64,000 nucleotides of DNA from Metabacillus endolithicus (GTDB taxonomy: Bacteria; Bacillota; Bacilli; Bacillales; Bacillaceae). Below, in pieces: positions 51,258-59,747 of this stretch (positions within the stretch are counted from its first letter, which is position 1; every line of letters starts with the position of its first letter). The stretch covers positions 4,260,001 to 4,324,000 of the forward strand of contig NZ_CP095550.1 of NCBI RefSeq assembly GCF_023078335.1, written 5' to 3'. The position numbers and the translations under genes were made by a program. The notes beneath the pieces were generated by a model that ran no database searches, had not been told where the DNA came from, and saw only the letters and a list, made by a program, of their open reading frames with translations.

Positions 51258-52952
51258 TTACCTATTCATTAACTCACGTCTTCTTTTTGTGAGTAACTGG
51301 AAGGAAATATCTAGCTCATGATATTTCTCTGATTCTGGAGTTAATAAGCTTAATTCACCAAGTATAGCTGAAATCTCAGTGTTGACTACAAGTAATTCTT
51401 CTTCAATTGATTGATTTTTATTACTCTTTTTTGTTTGTTGCTTCTTAACCTCATATTCTTCAATTGTCATTTCTATTCGCTTTATCTTTTGTTCTTCAAA
51501 AACAAGTAATTTTTCGCACACAGAATTTAAAAAGTAATAGTCATGTGAAACTACTAGGATTGTACCAGGAAATTCGGATAATGTTTGCTCTAGTTGATTA
51601 CGGCTTGCTAAGTCTAAATGATTTGTCGGTTCGTCAAGAATAAGTAAATCATATTCATCTAATAAAAGGTTTGTAAGCTTTACTTTAGTCCGCTCTCCTA
51701 AACTAAGACTATGAATAGGTTGATTTAACTTACTTGCCTTAATCCCCATATTTGCTAAAGCAGTTCTTGCTTTTAATAATTTATTTTTATCATTGAGGTT
51801 TAATGTCTCATGGACAGTTCGAAATAATGGCAAATCAGCAACATCTTGACTAAGATAAGCGATCTTTAGAGATGGACTCTTTGACAAGTCACCAGTAGTA
51901 ATAGGTTCATCACCTAAGAGCATGCGCAAAAAGGTTGTTTTGCCACAGCCATTAGGTCCAACAAGACCTATTCTTTCTCCATGATTTATATAGAAATAAC
52001 TGCTCTTAAACACTGATCTCGAATGAAAGCTTTTTGAGAGATTTTTTGCCTCTATCAGTCTTTTTCCATGTTTTTTATTTCCTTCAAATTGGAACCTCAC
52101 ACTCATTTCTTCTAATGGTTTATCTATTTTATTTTTGTCCAGCTCTTTATTAAGTCTTTTCATTTTAGATTTTATGGCTTTATCTAATTTCTTAGCCTTT
52201 ACCCCATGAAACTCCTTAAAGCCTTCTTGATCTCTCATTGTTCGATGAGCCTTGCCTGCCCATTGCTGTAATTGAGACATTTGACTTTCAATTCGTTTCT
52301 TTTCATGTTGTTGAATATTATAACGGTGGAGCTGCTCTTCTTGGTATTTTTTCTTTTTTTCATAAAAAGTTGAGTAATTTCCATCATAAACAGTTAATTT
52401 GCTATTTTCGATGTCAAATATTCTCGTTACTGTTTTATCTAAGAAATAACGGTCATGAGAAATAATGATAACAGCTCCATGAAACGATGCTAACTTTTCA
52501 ACAAGCCAATTTATTCCATACAGATCAAGATGATTGGTTGGTTCATCTAGGATTAAAATATCTGGATGGGTTGACCATACTTCGGCTAACGAAAATTTTA
52601 ATTTTTCTCCACCACTTAAATGATTCATTCGTTCCTTTTCCCATGTTTGAACTTTTTTTAATCCTAGCTCACTTGCTTTTTCCATGAATTCACCAGATAA
52701 AGAACCAATATCATTCATCATATATTCAATCGATTGTTTTAGGTATCCAATTTTAATATCATGTTTACAATGAACAGTTCCTGTGTCAGCTTCTAAGCTT
52801 CCGTAAATAATATTGGCAAGAGTTGTCTTTCCTGCTCCATTATGACCAACAAGACCAATTCGGTCATTGTTGTGTATATCAAAAGTAAGATCCGTAAAAA
52901 GTTGTTTTTCACCATAACTTTTTGAAATATTTCTTGCTTGTAATGTAAGTAT
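51258..52952 (-). CDS. ABC-F ATPase (ribosome-protection type), apparent AUA start
   Basis: About 565 residues with two ABC domains and no membrane part, as in antibiotic-resistance ABC-F proteins (Vga/Msr/VmlR type) that act on the ribosome. The first domain has Walker A GHNGAGKT (36-43), signature LSGGEKLKFSLAEV and LILDEPTNHLD. The linker is Lys-rich (ARE-like). The second domain has GPNGCGKT, LSLGERTKVKLT and LILDEPTNHLD. The full first domain is open only from 52952, where the codon is ATA, seven bases after GGGAGG. The first standard start codon (ATG 52721) lies beyond the Walker A motif. Either AUA is used or the codon is a mis-called ATG. Confidence 0.82.
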   Translation of the reverse strand: MLTLQARNISKSYGEKQLFTDLTFDIHNNDRIGLVGHNGAGKTTLANIIYGSLEADTGTVHCKHDIKIGYLKQSIEYMMNDIGSLSGEFMEKASELGLKKVQTWEKERMNHLSGGEKLKFSLAEVWSTHPDILILDEPTNHLDLYGINWLVEKLASFHGAVIIISHDRYFLDKTVTRIFDIENSKLTVYDGNYSTFYEKKKKYQEEQLHRYNIQQHEKKRIESQMSQLQQWAGKAHRTMRDQEGFKEFHGVKAKKLDKAIKSKMKRLNKELDKNKIDKPLEEMSVRFQFEGNKKHGKRLIEAKNLSKSFHSRSVFKSSYFYINHGERIGLVGPNGCGKTTFLRMLLGDEPITTGDLSKSPSLKIAYLSQDVADLPLFRTVHETLNLNDKNKLLKARTALANMGIKASKLNQPIHSLSLGERTKVKLTNLLLDEYDLLILDEPTNHLDLASRNQLEQTLSEFPGTILVVSHDYYFLNSVCEKLLVFEEQKIKRIEMTIEEYEVKKQQTKKSNKNQSIEEELLVVNTEISAILGELSLLTPESEKYHELDISFQLLTKRRRELMNR

Positions 52953-53454
52953 AAAAAAACCTCCCTATTCCTAGAGAGATCAGTCATAAAGATATACAAA
53001 GCCTTCATTAAGAAATAACGGTATACCAAAAAAGAAAGCATACCTATTTTAACGACTAAAGGAATGTATATGTTAACATGCAGACTAATCCAATTCTCTA
53101 GGTAATATTAAAATTCAAATGAAATGAATTAATAATAGCCAGAAAAAAGAATTAGAACTTCATTGTTTCAACATACACCCTTTCAGTTTAAGATATATTA
53201 ATTATATGTAGGATTTGGTAATATTGCAAGCTTCTTAAGAATGTTATTTTAACAATATATAATCAATTTTTTCTGCTGTTTGCTGAACAACTTGCATTTA
53301 CATAATCTTTAAGTTCCTTCCCATACTAAATGTTAGAAATCATAAATATAGTATAAAGTAAAATGAACATAAAAGTTTTTTTGAGAAAACTTTGAATTTT
53401 CTTTACTAACGAAGAATGCTGTGATAAATTTCTTGTTAAAAGGGGGTTGTATAA
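52953..53454. other. 500-base divergent intergenic region, ABC-F leader side
   Basis: AT-rich gap between the ABC-F gene and the CBS-domain gene. On the minus strand an ATG at 53041 opens a hydrophobic frame (MLSFLVYRYFLMKALYIFM) that runs out of frame into the ABC-F gene; it could be a leader peptide. An imperfect hairpin AATAGGTAT / ATACCGTTATT lies there without a T-run. Leader-based attenuation is common for such genes but not demonstrated here. The right half shows no gene; GGGGGT near 53443 is the ribosome site of the next gene. Confidence 0.4.
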
Positions 53455-54090
53455 TTGAAGGTTAGATATCATTATGTACAGAAAGCAGACGTGAAATATT
53501 GTGATATTAGCTGTACAGTAAAAGAAGCATATGATTATTTAAAGGAAACAGGTTACCGTTCTATTCCGGTTTTAAAAAATGAAGGCAAAACTTTTATTGG
53601 TTTTATTTATAAAGTACATTTGCTTGAGCATTATGTAGAGCATAATGGTAAAGAAAGTGATCCGATTGAACCGTTAGTGCAGAATCAAGATGCATACATA
53701 TACGAAGAGGACTCATTTTTTAAGACATTCTTAACGATTCGACGACTTCCATTTTTAGCAGTATTAAATGAAGAGAAAGAATTCTCAGGAATTATTACTC
53801 ACTCAAATATAATGGATGTCTTGGAAGATTCATTTGGGATGAAAACTGGTGGTGTTCTTCTTACAGTAGGAACTAAGGAGCATAAAGGGGCTATTAAGGA
53901 TTTAGTAACTGCTGTTAAGGATATTAATATAGAAGGCCTGCTAACAATGGATAATGGTGATAAATATATTAGAAGAATTATTCTAAATTTGTCTGGTGAG
54001 TTATCTGAGAAAAAGTTGCAGAAGGTTATTAAAAAATTAGAAGATAAAGAATTCAGAGTTACCTCTGTTGATCGTATTGATCATAAATAG
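53455..54090 (+). CDS. CBS-domain protein, possible c-di-AMP-binding CbpA type
   Basis: A 211-residue soluble protein with two CBS motifs (YDYLKETGYRSIPVLKNEGK and FFKTFLTIRRLPFLAVLNEE) and a C-terminal ACT-like domain (GAIKDLVTAVKDINIEGLLT). This layout matches proteins annotated as cyclic di-AMP-binding CbpA in Firmicutes; binding here is inference. TTG at 53455 follows AAGGGGG. It is a single gene with its own terminator. Confidence 0.7.
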   Translation: MKVRYHYVQKADVKYCDISCTVKEAYDYLKETGYRSIPVLKNEGKTFIGFIYKVHLLEHYVEHNGKESDPIEPLVQNQDAYIYEEDSFFKTFLTIRRLPFLAVLNEEKEFSGIITHSNIMDVLEDSFGMKTGGVLLTVGTKEHKGAIKDLVTAVKDINIEGLLTMDNGDKYIRRIILNLSGELSEKKLQKVIKKLEDKEFRVTSVDRIDHK

Positions 54091-54100
54091 GGAATCACAG

Positions 54101-54127
54101 AAAGGGCTACAATTGTTAGCCCTTTTT
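54101..54127 (+). terminator. Terminator after CBS gene
   Basis: AAAGGGCTA / TAGCCCTTT stem with TTATA following. Confidence 0.8.
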
Positions 54128-54197
54128 ATAAGCAGGTTGTTTTAAAGTAATGGAAAAAGAGGCAGTTAATACGGAAACTTTCCTTGAGCGAGCTACA

Positions 54198-54968
54198 TCA
54201 CTCTAAGTTTGTTATGTCTTCAGGATCAAAAAATAATTTTGAAAGTGTAACCGTTTTTGCTTTTTCTTTCACTAAGGGCACATATTGCTTTAAAACAGAT
54301 GCTGTTTTTTCCCCAGCTATTCCTACATGTCCTATTGCAATTATTTCATTATCTTTTTCAATCCGATTCATAAGTAAATTAGCTTGCTTCGTAATGTGAC
54401 TTGTTGTATATTGTTCATCAAAAAATAGCTCATTCTCCAAGTAAGGAACCTCTAATTGTTTTGCAATTGATTCAACAACACTTTTCCCGGTGGTCTTGCT
54501 ATCTAGATAATAAAGTCCTCTTTCCTTACATACCTCTAATATAATTTTCATTACCCTAGCATCTGCTGTAACTTTAGAGCCCATATGATTGTTCATTCCA
54601 ACTGCATGGGGGACATCATCAATTGCATCATTTACTCTTTTTCTAATTTCTTTATTTGATAAATCTGTCGTAATGGCTCCGGGCCCAAGCCAGCTCTTTT
54701 TTCCATGTAAAGGTTCCATTGGAAGATGAACAATTACCTCATGACCTTTTTCATTGGCCAGATTTGCATCTTTTTTTGTAGTAGGTAAAAATGGCATAAC
54801 CGCTACTGTTAATTGAATAGGTAAGGAAAGGATTTGTTCAGTACCTTTCATTCCATTCCCTAGGTCATCAATAACTATTGCTACCTGTCTTTCAATGGAG
54901 CTAGTTTGAGCAAATGTTGTCATCGGTATAGAAAGAAGAAGAATCAAACTGATCATACATTTTTTCAT
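54198..54968 (-). CDS. Divergent polysaccharide deacetylase family protein
   Basis: A 256-residue exported protein. ATG 54968 follows AAAGGAG. Signal peptide with cleavage near TTFA-QT, then a divergent polysaccharide deacetylase fold (YibQ-type): AIVIDDLGNGMKGTEQIL with the metal Asp pair, EVIVHLPMEPLHGKKSWLGPG, VGMNNHMGSKVTADARVM, YYLDSKTT and IAIGHVGIAGEKT. Likely acts on cell-wall or spore glycans, substrate unknown. The 300 bases between it and spo0E are AT-rich and hold only promoter-scale sequence. Confidence 0.85.
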   Translation of the reverse strand: MKKCMISLILLLSIPMTTFAQTSSIERQVAIVIDDLGNGMKGTEQILSLPIQLTVAVMPFLPTTKKDANLANEKGHEVIVHLPMEPLHGKKSWLGPGAITTDLSNKEIRKRVNDAIDDVPHAVGMNNHMGSKVTADARVMKIILEVCKERGLYYLDSKTTGKSVVESIAKQLEVPYLENELFFDEQYTTSHITKQANLLMNRIEKDNEIIAIGHVGIAGEKTASVLKQYVPLVKEKAKTVTLSKLFFDPEDITNLE

Positions 54969-55269
54969 GGTAGTGTTCTCCTTTATTAGTATATATGTAT
55001 AGGTTAACCACGCTTGATAAAAAAGATGTGTTTTTAAAGGAGAGGAAAAAGGTAGTTTAAAATTAAGCAGTTGTGGGAATAAAAATAAGAAGAAAAAGTT
55101 TTCAATTTTGTCATAATTAGTAGTGAAAAAAATGTCTAAATTTGCGATAGTCTTTACACAAGTGAAAAGTTTTGTAATAATTTCTAACAAGATTACTTGG
55201 GTAAGATAATATCAAGAACAGTGAAACGTAAGATTATCGCAAAATTGAATAACTAGGAGGGATTCTGAG

Positions 55270-55518
55270 ATGAATAATGATTCTTTAAAAACAAAGCTTC
55301 TTGAAACAATTAATATTAAAAGGAAAGAAATGATTGAAACGGCTAATAAAGAAGGATATACAAGTGAATTGGCTGTTCAATGTAGTCAAGATTTGGACTT
55401 GCTTTTAAACGAATATCAACAGATGTTAATAGAAGAGAAAAAACCTAAAGTTGCCCCTTTTCATGATTTAGTTCATTCAATGAAGTTATTTACGTATGCA
55501 GACAGATATTCTTATTGA
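55270..55518 (+). CDS. spo0E: Aspartyl-phosphate phosphatase Spo0E
   Basis: An 82-residue phosphatase that removes phosphate from Spo0A~P and so restrains sporulation. The helical hairpin is LLETINIKRKEMIETANKEG and the signature CSQDLDLLLNEYQQ (SQxLD with the key Ser/Asp). It keeps a C-terminal tail (PFHDLVHSMKLFTYADRYSY) like full-length Spo0E. AGGAGGGATTCTGAG precedes the ATG. It lies downstream of the mtn region as in B. subtilis. Confidence 0.88.
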   Translation: MNNDSLKTKLLETINIKRKEMIETANKEGYTSELAVQCSQDLDLLLNEYQQMLIEEKKPKVAPFHDLVHSMKLFTYADRYSY

Positions 55519-55524
55519 ATGAAA

Positions 55525-55552
55525 AAAATACAGTGGACAAGCACTGTATTTT
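55525..55552. terminator. Bidirectional terminator after spo0E
   Basis: AAAATACAGTG / CACTGTATTTT stem between convergent spo0E and the ZIP gene. Confidence 0.8.
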
Positions 55553-55567
55553 CTTCATGTTATTATA

Positions 55568-56299
55568 TTAAAAACTATTAATAAGGATCACCATGCAAAG
55601 AATGCCGACAATAAAGGAGTATGTCGCAAATTGTTCATTGCCATCTCCATGAGATTCCGGAATTAGCTCTTTGTAGATGATAAAAAGCATCGCACCTGCT
55701 GCAAAAGCTAAACCATATGGTACAAGAAAGGCGACAAAGCTTGTTAAATAAAAGCCAAGTAATGATGCTACTATTTCCACCGCACCAGTTGCTGTGGCAA
55801 TTAAGAATGCTTTACCACGATTTATGTTTTGATTTATTAAGAAAAGAGCAACTAAAAATCCTTCTGGTGCATTTTGGAGACCGATCGCAAAGGCAATTAA
55901 ATTTCCAGTCTCACTAACAGATGAAGCATAGCTAACACCAACTGATAATCCTTCTGGAATATTATGCAAGGTGATTGCTGCAATAATAAGCATAGCTTTT
56001 TCATCAAATTTAATTCCACTCTTGGTATGTTCCAAATCTATATGAGGAATGGCTCTTTCGAGTGAAGTTAAAGTAAGTACCCCAAGGAATAAACCAATGG
56101 ATACCTCCAATATTCCCCCATAATTTAAAGACTCCGGAATTAAACCTAACATGGCAGCAGTCATCATAATACCGGCTGTAAAGGCTAATAATATATCTCT
56201 CCAACGATGCGTAATCGTTCTCTGAAGAAATAAGATAGGTAATGCACCTAATCCTGTAGATAAGGCAGATAATACACTTCCCAATAAAACATCTGACAT
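55568..56299 (-). CDS. ZIP-family divalent metal transporter
   Basis: A 243-residue inner-membrane importer of zinc, iron or manganese type (ZupT/GufA-like) with about eight helices. The metal-site motifs LHNIPEGLSVG (about 112-122) and LQNAPEGFLVA (about 142-152) are intact, with a further metal-site Glu in IYKELIPESHG. AAAGGAGC precedes the ATG. It replaces the eag-kinD segment that B. subtilis has between spo0E and mhqR. No Zur or Fur box was found by eye. Confidence 0.88.
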   Translation of the reverse strand: MSDVLLGSVLSALSTGLGALPILFLQRTITHRWRDILLAFTAGIMMTAAMLGLIPESLNYGGILEVSIGLFLGVLTLTSLERAIPHIDLEHTKSGIKFDEKAMLIIAAITLHNIPEGLSVGVSYASSVSETGNLIAFAIGLQNAPEGFLVALFLINQNINRGKAFLIATATGAVEIVASLLGFYLTSFVAFLVPYGLAFAAGAMLFIIYKELIPESHGDGNEQFATYSFIVGILCMVILINSF

Positions 56300-56689
56300 A
56301 TGTGATTGCTCCTTTTAAAATGGATACACTTTGCTTTAGAATCGTAATTAGAACTATTATAACTGAATTAGTTAACCTAAGGAAGAATTCACTTTAAATA
56401 GAAAGTCATTTTTACCTAATTATACGATTAGCAAAGAATAGAATGAAAAAGTCACTTGCTGTTGCAGGCTCAATAAAGTATATGAATAGGTGGTTTATTT
56501 GTTCCAACATCTTAAATGATTACATTTTAAAGCTCTCATAAATGAAACATAACAATAAATATGAGGAGTAGCTTTCTCTTTCGTTAAGCTAAACATTGCT
56601 TCAAAATGAAAACTTGTGTAAGATCATTCTATGTATACAGAAATTTTACTATTTATTGACATAAGTAAATACGAAGTTTCTTTAAAAAG
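56300..56689. other. Intergenic region between ZIP and mhqR genes
   Basis: AT-rich divergent gap of about 470 bases in total. I see no gene-like frame with a ribosome site. Its right end holds the mhqR promoter and AACATGTT palindrome, listed separately. Confidence 0.4.
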
Positions 56690-56718
56690 TTGACTTTCTA
56701 TACAACATGTTCTATTAT
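56690..56718 (+). promoter_or_regulatory. Predicted sigma-A promoter of mhqR
   Basis: TTGACT (56690-56695), 17-base spacer, TATTAT (56713-56718). An AACATGTT palindrome lies within the spacer and may be part of an operator. Confidence 0.5.
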
Positions 56719-56771
56719 AATGCTAATTATTTATTTTGAATTCAAGATATTTGAAAAAGGATTGAGATGAA

Positions 56772-57233
56772 TTGGAAAAAACAAAGGGAATAGAAGAGTC
56801 TTTAAAGTTTTTCATTGTGCTTTCACGTGCCCATAGAGCATTTAACGATGTCGTTAATAAACATATATCAACATTTAAATTAAACCCTACTGAATTTGCT
56901 GTTTTAGAGCTTTTATACCACAAGGGAGATCAGCCTTTGCAGCAAATCGGTGGGAAAATTCTTTTGGCAAGTGGGAGTATCACATATGTAGTAGATAAGT
57001 TAGAGCAAAAGGGACTACTTATGAGAAAGGCATGTCCTAACGACCGAAGAGTGACACATGCTCAAATAACAGATAAGGGAAAAGAACTGATTGAAGAGAT
57101 ATTTCCGCCTCATCAAGAAAAAATTGATGAAATTGTAAACGTCTTATCCCATGAAGAAAAGGCATTAGTCACAGAACTTCTTAAAAAAGTTGGTTATCAT
57201 GCTAATGATTTATTGAAAAATGAAAAGCATTAA
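56772..57233 (+). CDS. mhqR: MarR-family quinone-responsive repressor MhqR
   Basis: A 153-residue MarR repressor close to B. subtilis MhqR (YkvE), which responds to hydroquinones and controls azoreductase and dioxygenase genes. It has LNPTEFAVLELLYHKGDQPL, QQIGGKILLASGSITYVVDK and the wing CPNDRRVTHAQITDKG. TTG start with AAAGGATTGAGATGA. The position directly before motB is the same as in B. subtilis. Paralogue of the MarR gene at 14358. Confidence 0.88.
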   Translation: MEKTKGIEESLKFFIVLSRAHRAFNDVVNKHISTFKLNPTEFAVLELLYHKGDQPLQQIGGKILLASGSITYVVDKLEQKGLLMRKACPNDRRVTHAQITDKGKELIEEIFPPHQEKIDEIVNVLSHEEKALVTELLKKVGYHANDLLKNEKH

Positions 57234-57250
57234 GTAATTGTTTAGGTTTA

Positions 57251-57296
57251 AAATAAACGGGTCAATCCTATATTGGATTGACCCGTTTATTTTTTA
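57251..57296. terminator. Strong bidirectional terminator between mhqR and motB
   Basis: 18-bp perfect stem (57251-57268 with 57275-57292) with core CGGGTCAATCC, flanked by A- and T-runs. Confidence 0.9.
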
Positions 57297-57301
57297 AAAA
57301 G

Positions 57302-58062
57302 TTATTTTTGTTCGTATGGCAGAATTAGAATTTCTACACGTCGGTTTTTTTGACGGCCTTCATTTGTGTCATTTGTAGCAACTGGTTTATATTCACCAAA
57401 TCCTTTAGCACTGAAGGCTTTAGGATCCAATTTATCATTTTCAATCAATATTTTCATAAAATTAACGGCACGCATAACACTTAAATGCCAGTTTGAATCA
57501 AATTCTGAGTTACTAATTGGTACATCATCTGTATGACCACTCACGATAATATTACGAGGTGGGTTCATGATAAGAAGCTCAGATATTCCTTTAGCGAGTT
57601 TTTCATCTTTCGCACGAATATCTGCACTTCCTGAGTCAAAAAAGATATCATTTAGTAATGTAATTAGTAAACCTTCATCAGTAAGAGTTGTACCCAACTT
57701 TGCTTGAAGGTTATTTTCCTTAATGTACGTGTTGATTTTCTCTTGTATTTTTTGTAAGTTCTCTTGTTCCATTTTTTGCTGAGCAGCTTCTAACTGTTCT
57801 TTTGATGCTTCATCTTTTTGAACATTAAGATCTTCTAACTCGCTTTCAGGAGTAGGCTTGGGTATTCTAATACACTTGTTCCTCCATCGAAAGCTGCATT
57901 TAATGATTTCGCCACTTGCTGAAATTTTTGAGCATCAACTGAACTCATCGCAAATAACACGATGAAAAGTGCCAGAACGAGAGTGAGTAAATCGGCGTAA
58001 GGGACAAGCCATGATTCATCCATATGTTCATCATGATGCTTATGCTTTTTCTTTTTAGCCAT
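57302..58062 (-). pseudogene. motB: Flagellar motor protein MotB, one frameshift
   Basis: Stator subunit that anchors the proton channel to peptidoglycan. ATG 58062. N-terminal helix with the proton-carrying Asp24 ([16 protein letters not shown]), then [12 protein letters not shown], then a premature TAG at 57835. The linker [18 protein letters not shown] and the OmpA-like peptidoglycan-binding domain (VSGHTDDVP, SAKGFGEYKPVATNDT, GRQKNRRVEI) continue in the next frame to 57302. One added A after CCCAA near 57866 gives [11 protein letters not shown] and about 254 residues. It overlaps motA by 8 bases, keeping the motAB operon. Confidence 0.9.
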
Positions 58063-58855
58063 TTACACTCTCTCCTCCAGTAACAGCAGCATCTAATTTG
58101 TTTCTTTCAGTAACTGGCAAATATGTTGCTAGCTTTTGCTCGATTGCTTTTGGTGCTTGTCCTTCTAAAACAGAAAGTACCCCTTCAATCATAACCTGTT
58201 TTACTAGTGCTTCGTGCTTTGACTTCCGCTTTAATTTATTAGCAAATGGATGCCATAATACGTATCCAGTAAAAATACCCATTAATGTGGCAACGAATGC
58301 AGCACTAATTGCATGACCTAATGCATCAGTATCACTCATGTCGGAGAGGGCAGCAATTAAACCAACAACTGCTCCAAGTACTCCAAGTGTTGGTGCATAC
58401 GTTCCAGCTTGTGTGAAAATAGATGCTGAACCTTGGTGTCGCTCTTCCATTGCTTCAATTTCTTCTGACATCACATCACGAATAAACTCTGCATTTTGAC
58501 CATCTACTGCCATAAGTAATCCACTTTTTAAGAAAGGATCCTCAACATCAGCAAGTTTTGCTTCAAGTGCAAGTAAACCCTCTTTACGTGCAACTTGTGC
58601 CCAATCAGAGAATAAAGGGATTAGCTCCTGGATCGTAGGAGTTTTTTGTTCTTTAAAGATAATACCAAAAAGCTTAGGCACTTTTTTAATTTCACTAGTT
58701 GGGAAAGCAATAACAACAGCCGCTGCTGTACCCAAAAGAATAATTAATATTGCGGCTGGGTTAATTAAAACTGTAGGACTAACACCTTTCATAAACATCC
58801 CAACACCTACTGCGATAATCGCAAGTAATATTCCTATTAATGACGTTTTATCCAT
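58055..58855 (-). CDS. motA: Flagellar motor stator protein MotA
   Basis: A 266-residue membrane protein with four helices: two near the N-terminus ([36 protein letters not shown]) and two in the C-terminal half ([35 protein letters not shown]). Between them lies the cytoplasmic loop that meets FliG ([17 protein letters not shown]). It forms the H+ stator with MotB. Translationally coupled to motB. A sigma-D type promoter lies 40 bases upstream. Confidence 0.95.
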   Translation of the reverse strand: MDKTSLIGILLAIIAVGVGMFMKGVSPTVLINPAAILIILLGTAAAVVIAFPTSEIKKVPKLFGIIFKEQKTPTIQELIPLFSDWAQVARKEGLLALEAKLADVEDPFLKSGLLMAVDGQNAEFIRDVMSEEIEAMEERHQGSASIFTQAGTYAPTLGVLGAVVGLIAALSDMSDTDALGHAISAAFVATLMGIFTGYVLWHPFANKLKRKSKHEALVKQVMIEGVLSVLEGQAPKAIEQKLATYLPVTERNKLDAAVTGGESVNG

Positions 58856-58894
58856 CGTAAATCACCATATTTCCTCATAATTTTCTTATCTATT

Positions 58895-58921
58895 ATATCG
58901 GTAAGATTTATAAAAATTTTA
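58895..58921 (-). promoter_or_regulatory. Sigma-D (motility) promoter of motAB
   Basis: On the minus strand TAAA (58918-58921), exactly 15 bases, then ACCGATAT (58895-58902). This matches the sigma-D consensus TAAA-N15-GCCGATAT at all but one base. It places motAB in the motility regulon. Confidence 0.85.
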
Positions 58922-59030
58922 GGTTTTGTTTAAAGAAGTTGTGAAAGAAATTTTGTAACAACTGAAAAAGAGGAGAGATGTGGGGACTTTGGTCTAAAAT
59001 AATGTTGTTTATCTATAATTCAAAATAATA

Positions 59031-59060
59031 AAAAGCTATCAATTTTCATCGATAGCTTTT
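59031..59060 (-). terminator. Hairpin overlapping the end of the 66-residue gene
   Basis: AAAAGCTATC / GATAGCTTTT (59031-59040 with 59051-59060), T-rich on the minus strand. The stop codon of the gene lies in and beside the loop. Confidence 0.65.
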
Positions 59061-59239
59061 CTTAGTAGCCAGTTTTTAAATTTAACATATTTTTTTGGAT
59101 TTGATAGACAATCATATCCGAAAGCTGCTCTGGCATTTTCATTTTGTTCTAATTGAGATGCTCTTTCAATCGATTGTGTTTCAAGTAGTGAATTTTGTAC
59201 CTCAAATAATTGCTTTTGTGTATATTCATTCATAAACAT
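59039..59239 (-). CDS. Hypothetical protein, 66 residues
   Basis: Not recognised. The ATG at 59239 has GGGAG 9 bases upstream; an earlier GTG-type start would overlap that site. It is soluble and mostly helical (NEYTQKQLFEVQNSLLETQS, then a basic KYVKFKNWLLRKAIDEN tail). Single gene between motA and a small membrane protein, with a terminator overlapping its end. Confidence 0.5.
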   Translation of the reverse strand: MFMNEYTQKQLFEVQNSLLETQSIERASQLEQNENARAAFGYDCLSNPKKYVKFKNWLLRKAIDEN

Positions 59240-59342
59240 CGTTCTCATCTCCCACAAATTCTCTTGTTGTCTTCATCATAAAGGAAGATTGTTCCAAACA
59301 CTTCCGTTACAAGATGGAAAAAGAATCATAAATGTGGGTGAG

Positions 59343-59366
59343 AAAAAATCAGTCTTTTGACTGATA
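59343..59366 (-). terminator. Terminator of the 92-residue membrane gene
   Basis: ATCAGTC (59349-59355) / GACTGAT (59360-59366), with TTTTTT following on the minus strand. Confidence 0.7.
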
Positions 59367-59369
59367 GAA

Positions 59370-59648
59370 TTAACTTAACATCTTAGAAATACCAACATAA
59401 TAAAGAGGAAGAATCGTAATGACAAGATGGCTATAGAAAAATAAACGGGAATAGTAGGTCGATTTTGTTTCAAAGGCAATAGATGCTAATAATGCCCCTA
59501 GTAAACTTGTACAACAAAACAGGCTTAATCCAAACCCATCACCAAGTCGTGCATGAAAAAGAATAAAGCCAAGAGCGGACCCATTAACTAATAAAAGAAA
59601 AAAGGAGATTAATAGGAAAAAATTCGAACTTTTTAGCATGTACAACAC
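59370..59648 (-). CDS. Hypothetical small membrane protein, 92 residues
   Basis: Three predicted membrane helices: FFLLISFFLLLVNGSALGF, LSLFCCTSLLGALLASIAF and LFFYSHLVITILPLYYVGI. No recognised family. It has its own terminator and lies between the K+ channel gene and the 66-residue gene. Confidence 0.6.
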   Translation of the reverse strand: MLYMLKSSNFFLLISFFLLLVNGSALGFILFHARLGDGFGLSLFCCTSLLGALLASIAFETKSTYYSRLFFYSHLVITILPLYYVGISKMLS

Positions 59649-59708
59649 CTCTCATAGCATGTATATGTATGAGAAACAACAGCAATGACAGAGAAGAGAG
59701 ATCACAAG

Positions 59709-59745
59709 AAAAAGAGTCACTTTCCCTTTGGAGAAAGTGACTCTT
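59709..59745 (-). terminator. Terminator of K+ channel gene
   Basis: 13-bp stem AAGAGTCACTTTC / GAAAGTGACTCTT (59712-59724 with 59733-59745), followed by TTTTTC on the minus strand. Confidence 0.8.
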
Positions 59746-59747
59746 AA

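Noticed and set aside
52793..53041. 82-codon frame MLSFLVYRYF... on the minus strand as a real protein gene
   Set aside because: Most of it is an out-of-frame shadow of the ABC-F N-terminus, which shows clear Walker A homology in the other frame. Only its first 20-30 codons could be a leader peptide.
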